Of a stretch of 25,162 bases of DNA, positions 1 through 6,808 are shown in pieces. The notes under the pieces were generated by a model that saw only the letters and a program-made list of their open reading frames with translations, ran no database searches and had not been told where the DNA came from. Numbering within the stretch: the first letter of the stretch is position 1; each line of letters opens with the position of its first letter. The position numbers and the translations under genes are program-made. The stretch spans positions 1-25,162 of the forward strand of contig CAYXOX010000031.1 in NCBI GenBank assembly GCA_964466745.1. The letters run 5' to 3'. Origin of the DNA: CAYXOX01 sp964466745. GTDB lineage: Bacteria > Pseudomonadota > Alphaproteobacteria > Rhodobacterales > Rhodobacteraceae.

Positions 1-88
1 CCAGCATCGGGAACTTGCGGATCTCCTGGAGATACCGGTTGAGCCCCTGCTCCGGCGACGGCGCAGGCAGGTTTGCGTATGTGCTCAT
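1..88 (-). CDS. rpoH: RNA polymerase heat-shock sigma factor RpoH (N-terminal fragment)
   Basis: Only the first 29 codons lie in the window; the gene continues beyond position 1. The protein begins MSTYANLPAPSPEQGLNRYL and runs on through QEIRKFPML, which I recognise as the N-terminus of alphaproteobacterial sigma-32. It includes the start of region 1.2, where the family has a Tyr-Leu-x-x-Ile-(R/K) helix. The ATG is at 88-86 and is preceded by a GAGGGG ribosome-binding site. The sigma factor directs RNA polymerase to heat-shock promoters. It lies downstream of rluD on the same strand with a 243-bp gap that contains its own likely promoter. Identification rests on 29 residues, but the motif is distinctive. 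Confidence 0.88.
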   Translation of the reverse strand, partial: MSTYANLPAPSPEQGLNRYLQEIRKFPML

Positions 89-121
89 GGTCTGCCCCTC
101 ACTCGATGTTTACCCTGTTAA

Positions 122-150
122 CATTTAGAGCCGGCGGCGCGGATATTCAA
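122..150 (-). promoter_or_regulatory. Candidate rpoH promoter
   Basis: On the minus strand there is TTGAAT, a 17-base spacer and TAAATG, ending about 34 bases upstream of the rpoH start codon, which would give a leader of about 27 bases. The -35 region reads CTTGAAT, close to the sigma-32 type CTTGAA, so autoregulation or sigma-70 use are both possible. A perfect 8-bp palindrome, TGTTAACA, at 116-123 overlaps the -10 region and the expected start point; with a nearby GTTTAC it forms a loose GTTTAC-N3-GTTAAC dyad. This AT-rich patch stands out in very GC-rich DNA. The rest of the 89-331 gap shows nothing I can assign. Confidence 0.5.
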
Positions 151-331
151 GATGCCGCCGACACGCTGCGCGACGTTCTCCACCCGCCGGTCCGGCCACG
201 GCCCCGCGGGGCGTCGCCACGGGCGTCACCATGTGGGCCACGGGCGGCGCGGTGCAAGGCCCGGGGCCAACCGGTCACGCGGGTGTTCCGAATGTTTCAG
301 CCAGCGGGGGCACTTGCCTGGCGGCCGGCCG

Positions 332-1360
332 TCACGCCGCGCGCAGGGTCGCGCACAGCGCGAGCAGATCCTCCGGCAACGGCGCCTCGAAGGAAAGCGC
401 CTCCCCGGTCACGGGGTGCCGGAAGCCCAGCGTCGCCGCATGCAGCGCCTGGCGCGGAAACCCTGCTGCCGCCTCCGCCGCCGCCCCGCCGAGCGCGCGC
501 GTCGAAAGACGGCGCCGCCCGCCATAGACCGGATCGCCGATCAGGCCGTGGCCCACATGGGCGAGGTGCGCACGGATCTGGTGCGTGCGCCCCGTCTCGA
601 GCCAGCAGTCGATCAGCGCGGCTGCCGGCGGGGTGCCGAAACCTTCGATCACCTGGAACCGGGTCACGGCACGGCGGCCGCCGTCGAAAAGCACGGCCTG
701 CCTCTGGCGGTCGTGGCGGTGCCGATCAAGCCCGGTGGCGATCCGGACCACGCCCCCAGGCTCGAACGTCACGCCCCGTGTGCTTCGCAATCGCGGATCG
801 GCAGCGTCCGGCATGCCGTGGCAGACGGCGCGGTAGCGGCGCTCCACGTCATGGGCGGCGAACTGCGCGGCAAGCCCGTGGTGCGCGGCATCGGATTTCG
901 CGACCACGAGAAGCCCGGAGGTGTCCTTGTCGATCCGGTGCACGATCCCGGGCCGCCGGCTGCCGCCGATGCCCGAAAGCGTCTCGCCGCAATGCGCAAG
1001 AAGGGCATTCACCAGCGTGCCTTGCGGGCTTCCCGGCGCCGGGTGAACGACCATGCCCGCGGGCTTGTCGACGACCACGAGATGCGCATCCTCGAACACG
1101 ATATCGAGGGGGATGCTTTCCGGCTCGGTCGCCAGCGCCTCCGGAGCGGGGACCTCGATGGCAACCTCGACGCCCTCGGCCACCCGTGCCTTGGGGTCGC
1201 GCACCTCCACACCGGCGATGGCGACGGCGCCTTCCTCGATCAGCCGCGCGAGGCGGGTCCGCGAGAGCGCCGCGCTCTCTGGCACGTCCCGCGAAAGCGC
1301 CTTATCAAGGCGCGGCGGCGGGTTCGGCCCGATCGTGAAGACGACGCGCGAGGCGGACAT
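332..1360 (-). CDS. rluD: 23S rRNA pseudouridine synthase, RluD/RluC type
   Basis: A 342-residue protein of the RluA family, which converts uridines of 23S rRNA to pseudouridine (helix 69 positions for RluD proper). An S4-like RNA-binding domain occupies about residues 16-70 and the catalytic domain about 90-335. The catalytic motif HRIDKDTSG is at 141-149, with Asp144 as the expected nucleophile; the later motif RTHQIRAHL is also present. The start is taken as ATG 1360-1358, because GGGAG sits about 8 bases upstream and the family N-terminus fits. The longer open frame upstream is unsupported. The start codon overlaps that of the divergent DUF6476 gene by two bases. RluD versus RluC specificity cannot be settled from sequence alone. 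Confidence 0.9.
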   Translation of the reverse strand: MSASRVVFTIGPNPPPRLDKALSRDVPESAALSRTRLARLIEEGAVAIAGVEVRDPKARVAEGVEVAIEVPAPEALATEPESIPLDIVFEDAHLVVVDKPAGMVVHPAPGSPQGTLVNALLAHCGETLSGIGGSRRPGIVHRIDKDTSGLLVVAKSDAAHHGLAAQFAAHDVERRYRAVCHGMPDAADPRLRSTRGVTFEPGGVVRIATGLDRHRHDRQRQAVLFDGGRRAVTRFQVIEGFGTPPAAALIDCWLETGRTHQIRAHLAHVGHGLIGDPVYGGRRRLSTRALGGAAAEAAAGFPRQALHAATLGFRHPVTGEALSFEAPLPEDLLALCATLRAA

Positions 1361-1679
1361 GGGCGATTCTCCCACGCCGGAAGAACCGGCGAACCTGCGA
1401 TTCCTGCGCCGTCTTGTAACGGTGCTGACGGCGGTGATGATCGGCGGCCTTGTGGTGCTGATCGCCCTGCTTGCCATGCGCCTGCCGCCGCCGCAAGACG
1501 CCGCCGGCGCGCCTGAAGCCCTCCCCGAGCGCCTCGAATTGCCCGCCGGAAGCACGGCGCGCGCCGTAACGCTTGGAGACGGCTGGATCGGCGTCGTTAC
1601 CGATGGCGGCGAATTCCTGTTGTTCGATGCCGGCACCGGCGCCCTTCGCCAGCGCATCGCCCTCGATCTGCCCCGTTGA
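1359..1679 (+). CDS. DUF6476 family small membrane protein
   Basis: A 106-residue protein. Residues 1-20 are hydrophilic and end in a basic FLRRL patch. One membrane helix follows at about 20-43, then a Pro/Ala linker and a small soluble C-terminal part (about 60-106) with alternating hydrophobic strands. I recognise the N-terminal pattern (PEEPANLRFLRRLVTVLTA) as the DUF6476 family found next to rluD in Rhodobacteraceae; its function is not known to me. The start ATG 1359-1361 is chosen because GAGG lies about 6 bases upstream and the frame above it is antisense to rluD. Its start codon overlaps the rluD start codon head-to-head, so its promoter must lie inside rluD coding sequence. Confidence 0.85.
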   Translation: MGDSPTPEEPANLRFLRRLVTVLTAVMIGGLVVLIALLAMRLPPPQDAAGAPEALPERLELPAGSTARAVTLGDGWIGVVTDGGEFLLFDAGTGALRQRIALDLPR

Positions 1680-1680
1680 A

Positions 1681-1757
1681 AGGCGTTCCTGCGGTCCGTG
1701 GCGGCTGGCCCGGTGGAACTGGCCCTTCCCCCCGTGACACCGCCGAGCGGAACGCCT
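1681..1757. other. Widely spaced 9-bp inverted repeat between the DUF6476 gene and purF
   Basis: AGGCGTTCC at 1681-1689 is the exact reverse complement of GGAACGCCT at 1749-1757, with 59 bases between. The left arm starts one base after the DUF6476 stop codon and the right arm ends 35 bases before the purF start. It could close a long hairpin in the purF leader or act as a weak terminator, but there is no following T-tract. A chance match of this length within 80 bases is possible, hence the low confidence. Confidence 0.3.
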
Positions 1758-1792
1758 AGAAGAGAGGGCATTGTCCCGATAGGCGCAGCCCC

Positions 1793-3286
1793 GTGCCCGA
1801 GCTACCCGCCCACCCCTTCGACCTCTGCACCTGGCATGCCCACAGCGGCAGCGAAGACAAGCTGCGCGAGGAGTGCGGCGTCTTCGGGGTGATCGGCGTT
1901 GCGGACGCGGCCAGTTTCGTTGCGCTCGGCCTGCATGCGCTCCAGCACCGCGGCCAGGAAGCGGGCGGGATCGTGGCCCACGACCCCGAGCACGGGTTCA
2001 ACTCGGTGCGCCGGTTCGGCTACGTGCGCGACAACTTCACCTCGCCAACCGTCATGGACAGCCTGCCCGGCAGCCTCGCGATCGGCCATGTGCGCTACTC
2101 GACCACCGGATCGAAGGGCCAGACCGCGATCCGCGACGTGCAGCCCTTCTTCGGCGAGTTCTCCATGGGCGGGGCCGCCATTGCCCACAACGGCAACATC
2201 ACCAACGCAACGGCGCTCCGCCGCGAGCTGATCGAACGCGGCTCGATCTTCCAGTCATCCTCCGACAGCGAGTGCATCATTCACCTGATGGCGCGCTCGC
2301 TGCAGCGCAACATCCCCGAGCGCATGGAAGACGCCCTGCGCCGCGTGGAGGGCGCCTTCTCGATCGTGGCGATGACCCGCACCAAGCTCATCGGCGTACG
2401 CGACCCGCTGGGCGTGCGCCCGCTGGTGCTGGGCCGCGTCGGCGAGGGCTGGGCGCTTTCCTCGGAGACCTGCGCGCTTGACATCATCGGCGCCGAGTTC
2501 GTGCGCGAGATCGAGCCCGGGGAGATGGTGGTGATCACCGAGCGCGGGGTCGAAAGCCTTCGCCCGTTCCGCCCGCGCCGCCCGCGCTTCTGCATCTTCG
2601 AGCACGTCTATTTCAGCCGGCCGGATTCTACCCTCGGCGGCCGCTCCGTTTACGAGACCCGGCGCCAGATCGGAGTGGAACTGGCGCGAGAAGCGCCCGT
2701 GGAGGCAGATCTCGTATGCCCGGTGCCCGATTCGGGCACTCCGGCGGCGATCGGCTTCTCCCACGAAAGCGGCATTCCCTATGCCATGGGGATCATCCGC
2801 AACCAGTACGTCGGCCGCACCTTCATCGAGCCCACCGAGCACATCCGCAACATGGGCGTCCGGCTGAAGCTCAACGTCAACCGGGCCCTGATCGCGGGCA
2901 AGCGCGTGGTGCTCGTGGACGACAGCGTGGTGCGCGGAACGACGTCCCGCAAGATCAAGGAAATGGTGCTGGATGCCGGCGCGGCGGAGGTCCATTTCCG
3001 AATCGCGAGCCCGCCCACCTCCTGGCCGTGCTTTTACGGTGTGGACACGCCCGAGCGCGAAAAACTCCTGGCCTCGACCATGAGCGAAGCACAGATGCGC
3101 GATTACCTCGGCGTCACGTCCCTGCGCTTCATCTCGCTCGACGGGCTCTACCGCGCCGTCGGCGAGGCCTCGGGCCGCAACCCGGATGCGCCCCAGTATT
3201 GCGATGCCTGCTTCTCGGGTGAATACCCTGTCGAGCCCTCGGACATGATCGAGAAGGGCTTCAGGCTCAAGACGGCGGCGGAGTGA
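1793..3286 (+). CDS. purF: Amidophosphoribosyltransferase PurF (iron-sulfur type)
   Basis: A 497-residue enzyme that makes 5-phosphoribosylamine from PRPP and glutamine, the first step of purine synthesis, in the cytosol. Cys28 in EECGVFG is the N-terminal nucleophile exposed by propeptide removal, so the glutaminase domain spans about 28-260. The PRPP-binding motif VVLVDDSVVRGTT lies at about 372-384. Cys267, Cys413, Cys470 and Cys473 (the last two as CDAC) match the four [4Fe-4S] ligands of the Bacillus-type enzyme. The start is GTG 1793: an in-frame TAG stop is at 1757-1759, with no other ATG, GTG or TTG between that stop and Cys28. This gives a 27-residue propeptide, longer than the 11 residues I recall for B. 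subtilis. The ribosome-binding site is weak. There is no cvpA gene directly upstream. Confidence 0.96.
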   Translation: MPELPAHPFDLCTWHAHSGSEDKLREECGVFGVIGVADAASFVALGLHALQHRGQEAGGIVAHDPEHGFNSVRRFGYVRDNFTSPTVMDSLPGSLAIGHVRYSTTGSKGQTAIRDVQPFFGEFSMGGAAIAHNGNITNATALRRELIERGSIFQSSSDSECIIHLMARSLQRNIPERMEDALRRVEGAFSIVAMTRTKLIGVRDPLGVRPLVLGRVGEGWALSSETCALDIIGAEFVREIEPGEMVVITERGVESLRPFRPRRPRFCIFEHVYFSRPDSTLGGRSVYETRRQIGVELAREAPVEADLVCPVPDSGTPAAIGFSHESGIPYAMGIIRNQYVGRTFIEPTEHIRNMGVRLKLNVNRALIAGKRVVLVDDSVVRGTTSRKIKEMVLDAGAAEVHFRIASPPTSWPCFYGVDTPEREKLLASTMSEAQMRDYLGVTSLRFISLDGLYRAVGEASGRNPDAPQYCDACFSGEYPVEPSDMIEKGFRLKTAAE

Positions 3287-3361
3287 GCTGGTCGCCGGCC
3301 CACGCCGCCGCGACGGTTTCGTACCGCGCACCCGGGCGGGCCGTCTCCGTGCCACCGGCTC

Positions 3362-3391
3362 TTGACCTCGCCCGCCGCAGCGCCGAGACAT
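3362..3391 (+). promoter_or_regulatory. Possible promoter of the SDR-like gene
   Basis: TTGACC at 3362-3367 is followed after 17-18 bases by GAGACA/AGACAT (3385-3391). The -35 is good and the -10 weak. Transcription would start at or next to the ATG at 3399, implying a leaderless or nearly leaderless mRNA, which agrees with the lack of a clear ribosome-binding site there. Confidence 0.3.
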
Positions 3392-3398
3392 CGCGCCC

Positions 3399-4037
3399 AT
3401 GACCAAGCTCGCCCTCGTTACCGGCGCGTCGCGGGGCCTCGGCGCAGCGATGGCCGAGGCTCTCGCCCCTGAGTTCCACGTGCTCGCGGTCGCCCGGACG
3501 ACCGGCGCGCTCGAGGAACTCGACGACCGGATCAAGGCGCGCGGGGGCGATGCCACGCTCGCCCCCATGGACATCGCCGAGGACGCGGCGATGCAGCACC
3601 TGTGCCGGCAGACCTTCGAGCGCTGGGGATCGCTGCACCTCTGGATCCATGCCGCCGTCCATGCCGCGCCGCTTGCCCCTGCCTCGGCCATGGCCGCGAA
3701 GGATTTCGACCGCTCGCTGGAGGTGAATCTGCGGGCCACCCAGCGCCTCATAACCTATGTCGCGCCACTGCTGGGGCGCGACGGCCGAGCGGTTTTCTTC
3801 GACGATCCGCAGGCGGGCCAGCCGAATTTCGGCGCCTACGGCACGACCAAGGGCGCGCAGATCGCACTGGCGCGCAGCTGGCAGGCCGAAACCCGCCGGA
3901 CGGGGCCCTCGGTGCTGATCCTGTCCCCCGCGCCGATGCGTACCTCCACCCGCGCGCGCTTTCACCCCGGCGAGGATCGCGGCGCGCTGGCCGATCCGCG
4001 CGCCGAAGCCGCGCGCCTGCTCGAAGCGCTTGCCTGA
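3399..4037 (+). CDS. Short-chain dehydrogenase/reductase-like protein lacking the catalytic Ser
   Basis: A 212-residue Rossmann-fold protein of the SDR superfamily. The glycine-rich nucleotide motif TGASRGLG is at residues 8-15, and the central beta-4 motif is present in altered form (IHAAV instead of NNAG). YGTTK at 147-151 supplies the Tyr-xxx-Lys pair. The catalytic Ser expected about 13 residues before the Tyr is replaced: the stretch reads VFFDDPQAG, with Asp135 and Asp136. The protein is shorter than typical SDRs (about 245-250), with an abbreviated substrate-binding region. The substrate is unknown. It sits between purF and surE in the same direction. I recall similar proteins with the altered Ser site in related bacteria, so this is probably a conserved subfamily rather than decay. 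Confidence 0.85.
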   Translation: MTKLALVTGASRGLGAAMAEALAPEFHVLAVARTTGALEELDDRIKARGGDATLAPMDIAEDAAMQHLCRQTFERWGSLHLWIHAAVHAAPLAPASAMAAKDFDRSLEVNLRATQRLITYVAPLLGRDGRAVFFDDPQAGQPNFGAYGTTKGAQIALARSWQAETRRTGPSVLILSPAPMRTSTRARFHPGEDRGALADPRAEAARLLEALA

Positions 4038-4051
4038 GCCGAGCCTCGCGC

Positions 4052-4080
4052 TTGCCGCCATTCCGGCGCTGGGCTAGCTA
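4052..4080 (+). promoter_or_regulatory. Possible surE promoter
   Basis: TTGCCG (4052-4057), a 17-base spacer and TAGCTA (4075-4080) lie just upstream of surE (start 4103). The expected transcription start is near 4087, leaving a leader of about 16 bases that contains the AGGGGG ribosome-binding site. It would serve the surE-pcm pair and perhaps the nlpD-like gene. Confidence 0.35.
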
Positions 4081-4102
4081 GGGCGGAATTGCAGGGGGCA
4101 CG

Positions 4103-4891
4103 ATGCGAATACTCATCACCAACGACGACGGCATCAACGCGCCCGGCCTGGAGGTTCTCGCGCGGATCGCCGCCGAGATCGCCGGCCCCGACGGCGAGGT
4201 CTGGACCGTGGCCCCCGCCTTCGAGCAGTCGGGCGTGGCCCATTGCATCAGCTACACGCACCCCACCATGATCGCGGAACTCGGCCCCCGGCGCTTCGCG
4301 GCCGAGGGCTCGCCGGCCGATTGCGTGCTCGCGGGTCTTTACGACGTGATGAAGGACACGCCGCCCGAACTCGTGCTTTCGGGCGTCAACCGGGGCAACA
4401 ATTCCGCGGAGAACGCACTTTATTCGGGCACGCTCGGCGGCGCCATGGAAGGGGCGCTGCAGGGATTGCCCGCCATCGCGCTCTCGCAGTTCTACGGCCC
4501 GGGCAACCGCGTGCTCGAGCAGCCTTTCGAGGCGGCGGAAGTGCACGGGGCCGCCGTTGTCCGCGCCATCCTCGCCCACGGCTTCGGTGATCCCGAGTCC
4601 GATTACCGGCTCTTCTACAACGTCAACTTTCCGCCGGTGACGGCGGCGGAGGTGCGCGGCGTGAAGGCCGCGCCCCAGGGGGTGCGCCGCGAAGGTGGCT
4701 TCGGGATGGAAGCGCATTTCGCACCCTCCGGCCGCAAGTTTCTCTGGGTCACGGGCCGGCCGCAGAATGCCTCGAGCGCACCGGGATCGGATGCCGCGGT
4801 GAACCTCGAGGGGTACATCTCGGTGACGCCCATGCGCGCCGATCTGACCGCGCACGACGCGCTCGGTCCCTTGCGCGCCGCGCTCGAGTAG
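4103..4891 (+). CDS. surE: 5'/3'-nucleotidase SurE
   Basis: A 262-residue cytosolic metal-dependent phosphatase that removes phosphate from nucleoside 5'- and 3'-monophosphates. The N-terminal hallmark ITNDDGINAPG gives the metal ligands Asp8 and Asp9; Ser43 (in EQSGVAH) and Asn96 (in SGVNRGNN) complete the known metal site. The length is normal for the family. The ATG at 4103 is preceded by AGGGGG at good spacing. It is followed after 12 bases by pcm, the conserved surE-pcm pairing associated with stationary-phase survival and repair in many proteobacteria. Confidence 0.96.
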   Translation: MRILITNDDGINAPGLEVLARIAAEIAGPDGEVWTVAPAFEQSGVAHCISYTHPTMIAELGPRRFAAEGSPADCVLAGLYDVMKDTPPELVLSGVNRGNNSAENALYSGTLGGAMEGALQGLPAIALSQFYGPGNRVLEQPFEAAEVHGAAVVRAILAHGFGDPESDYRLFYNVNFPPVTAAEVRGVKAAPQGVRREGGFGMEAHFAPSGRKFLWVTGRPQNASSAPGSDAAVNLEGYISVTPMRADLTAHDALGPLRAALE

Positions 4892-4903
4892 GCGGCCCCT
4901 CAA

Positions 4904-5548
4904 ATGCCGCCAGACGCCGAACGCCAGATGCAGTTCCTCTTCACGCTGAGATCCCGCGGCGTCACCGATCCCGCGGTTCTGGCGGCGATGGAGGCCGTCG
5001 ATCGCGGGCCATTCGTCACCGGCCTCTTCGCCAGCCGCGCCTACGATGACATGCCCCTGCCGATCGCCTGCGGGCAGACCATCAGCCAGCCCTCCGTCGT
5101 CGGTTTGATGACCCAGGCGCTCCAGGTTTCCCCGCGCCACAACGTGCTGGAGATCGGCACCGGCTCTGGCTACCAGGCCGCCGTGCTCAGCCAGCTCGCG
5201 CGGCGCGTCTACACCGTGGACCGGCACCGCAGGCTCGTGCGCGAGGCCCAGGCGCGGTTCGATGCGCTCGGGATCACCAACATCGTCGCGCGCACGGCCG
5301 ACGGCTCCCGCGGGCTTCCCGAGCAGGCACCGTTCGACCGCATCCTCGTGACCGCCGCCGCCGAGGACGCGCCGGGCCCCCTCTTGGCGCAATTGCGCGA
5401 GGGCGGTATCATGGTTGTACCCGTGGGGCAGTCCGACGCGGTGCAGAGCCTGATCCGGGTCACGCGGACCGCCGAGGGGCTGGAGTACGAGGAACTGCTG
5501 CCCGTGCGCTTCGTGCCGCTCCTCGAGGGGCTCGGCCAGGACAGCTAG
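4904..5548 (+). CDS. pcm: Protein-L-isoaspartate O-methyltransferase
   Basis: A 214-residue SAM-dependent methyltransferase that methylates L-isoaspartyl residues so that damaged proteins can revert to aspartate. The conserved ISQP motif (about 60-63) and the SAM-binding motif VLEIGTGSGYQAA (81-93) are intact, followed by ARTADGSRGLPEQAPFDRI and the family-typical VPVG segment. The length is normal. The start ATG 4904 lies 12 bases after the surE stop; no strong Shine-Dalgarno is seen, so translation may depend on coupling with surE. Function fits its neighbour surE. Confidence 0.95.
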   Translation: MPPDAERQMQFLFTLRSRGVTDPAVLAAMEAVDRGPFVTGLFASRAYDDMPLPIACGQTISQPSVVGLMTQALQVSPRHNVLEIGTGSGYQAAVLSQLARRVYTVDRHRRLVREAQARFDALGITNIVARTADGSRGLPEQAPFDRILVTAAAEDAPGPLLAQLREGGIMVVPVGQSDAVQSLIRVTRTAEGLEYEELLPVRFVPLLEGLGQDS

Positions 5549-5605
5549 AACGACCGGGCGCTCGCAGGGCTGCGGGACCCCCGGCAAGAGTTGAGGACGA
5601 CGAGC

Positions 5606-6727
5606 ATGGGCAGATCGCGGCAAAGAGCGCTCATCGCCGGGGCCGGGCTTCTGGCGCTCGCCGGCTGCGCAGAGCCGGTCGATTTCGACCTGCGCGGCAT
5701 CGGCGGCGGGCTCGACACCTCGTCGGCGGCGCGCGTGGAGGCCAGCCCGCGCCCCGAGCCCGACTCGCGCGGGGTCATTTCCTATCCCAACTACCAGGTC
5801 GTCGTCGCGCGCCGCGGAGACACCGTGGCCGACGTCGCGAACCGGATCGGCATCGACGCGGCGGAACTGGGCCGGTTCAACGGCATCGCCACCGATGCGC
5901 CACTCCGGCGCGGCGAGATCCTCGCGCTTCCGCGGCGGCTGCCCGGGAGCGCGCCCGGCGGCGAGATCGATATCGCCACCCTCGCCGGCGAGGCCATCGA
6001 CCGTGCTCCCGGCACGGCGCAGGGCACGACGACAGGTTCGGCGGCGACGCCCGGCGACGAGCCGGTCCGCCACCAGGTCCGACGCGGCGAAACCGCCTTC
6101 TCGATCGCGCGGCTCTACGGCGTGCCGGTCCAGGCGCTCGCGGAGTGGAACGGTCTTTCGGGCGATTTCGCCGTGCGCGAGGGCCAGTACCTGCTCATCC
6201 CGAGCCTTCGGGCGGCCGCGCCCGCGCCCGAGCGGCCGAGCGCGCCGGGCACCGGATCGCCGGCACCCGCACCGCCCAGCGCCGACGACCCCCTCCCCGC
6301 TCCGGACGCGCGCGCGGAGGGTGTGCCCGAGGCCCCTTCCGGCGCGCCGCCGGCCGAGCCCCGCGCCGCCTCGGGCGACGCGCGCATGATCCTGCCGGCC
6401 TCGGGCAGCGTGATCCGAGCCTTTGCACCGGGCCGCAACGAGGGCATCGACATCGGCGCGCCCGCCGGCAGCCCCGTTCGCGCCGCGGATGCCGGCACCG
6501 TCGCGGCGATCACCCAGTCGACGGAACAGGTCTCGATCATCGTGATACGGCATTCCGACAACCTGCTCACCGTCTACGCCAACGTCACGGACATCGCGGT
6601 GGAGCGCGGCACCAGGGTCAGCCAGGGGCAGAGGATCGCCGCCGTGCCCGAGGGCAGCCCCTCGTTCGTCCGCTTCGAGGTCCGCGACGGGTTCGAAGCG
6701 GTGGACCCCACACCCTTCATCGAGTAG
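5606..6727 (+). CDS. nlpD: NlpD-like lipoprotein: two LysM domains and a degenerate LytM (M23) domain
   Basis: A 373-residue predicted outer-membrane lipoprotein. The start is ATG 5606, with GAGGA upstream; a TTG five codons earlier is less likely. The signal peptide ends in the lipobox LAGC with Cys21 as lipidation site. LysM domains lie at about 64-110 and 155-199 and bind peptidoglycan. A Pro/Ala-rich linker (about 200-260) leads to a LytM domain (262-373). The zinc and catalytic histidines are lost: Asn278 and Arg356 replace metal-binding His, Asn326 replaces catalytic His, and only Asp282 remains. By analogy to E. coli NlpD and EnvC, it should therefore activate amidases rather than cut peptidoglycan. 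The surE-pcm-nlpD order is conserved with E. coli, but serS follows here instead of rpoS. Confidence 0.88.
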   Translation: MGRSRQRALIAGAGLLALAGCAEPVDFDLRGIGGGLDTSSAARVEASPRPEPDSRGVISYPNYQVVVARRGDTVADVANRIGIDAAELGRFNGIATDAPLRRGEILALPRRLPGSAPGGEIDIATLAGEAIDRAPGTAQGTTTGSAATPGDEPVRHQVRRGETAFSIARLYGVPVQALAEWNGLSGDFAVREGQYLLIPSLRAAAPAPERPSAPGTGSPAPAPPSADDPLPAPDARAEGVPEAPSGAPPAEPRAASGDARMILPASGSVIRAFAPGRNEGIDIGAPAGSPVRAADAGTVAAITQSTEQVSIIVIRHSDNLLTVYANVTDIAVERGTRVSQGQRIAAVPEGSPSFVRFEVRDGFEAVDPTPFIE

Positions 6728-6731
6728 CCGC

Positions 6732-6760
6732 GCCGCCGCGCCTTCCCTTTACGCGGCGGC
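6732..6760 (+). terminator. GC-rich hairpin after the nlpD-like gene
   Basis: GCCGCCGCG (6732-6740) and CGCGGCGGC (6752-6760) are perfect reverse complements with an 11-base pyrimidine-rich loop. The stem begins four bases after the nlpD stop codon. There is no T-tract, so it may be a Rho-assisted stop or an mRNA 3'-end stabiliser between the nlpD-like gene and serS. Confidence 0.42.
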
Positions 6761-6808
6761 CGGGATGCGCCAAACCCGCGCCCGAGACGCAGCATCGGGG
6801 AGAGCACC

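Noticed and set aside
73..1338. Long plus-strand open frames opposite rluD (73-1338 and 152-1516)
   Set aside because: They are antisense to a clear pseudouridine synthase, are Arg/Pro-rich low-complexity translations and arise from high GC at third positions. Only the 1359-1679 part of a third plus-strand frame is real.
3962..6553. 863-codon minus-strand open frame opposite surE, pcm and nlpD
   Set aside because: Antisense to three confidently identified genes; the translation has no recognisable domain and is biased to Arg, Gly, Asp and His.
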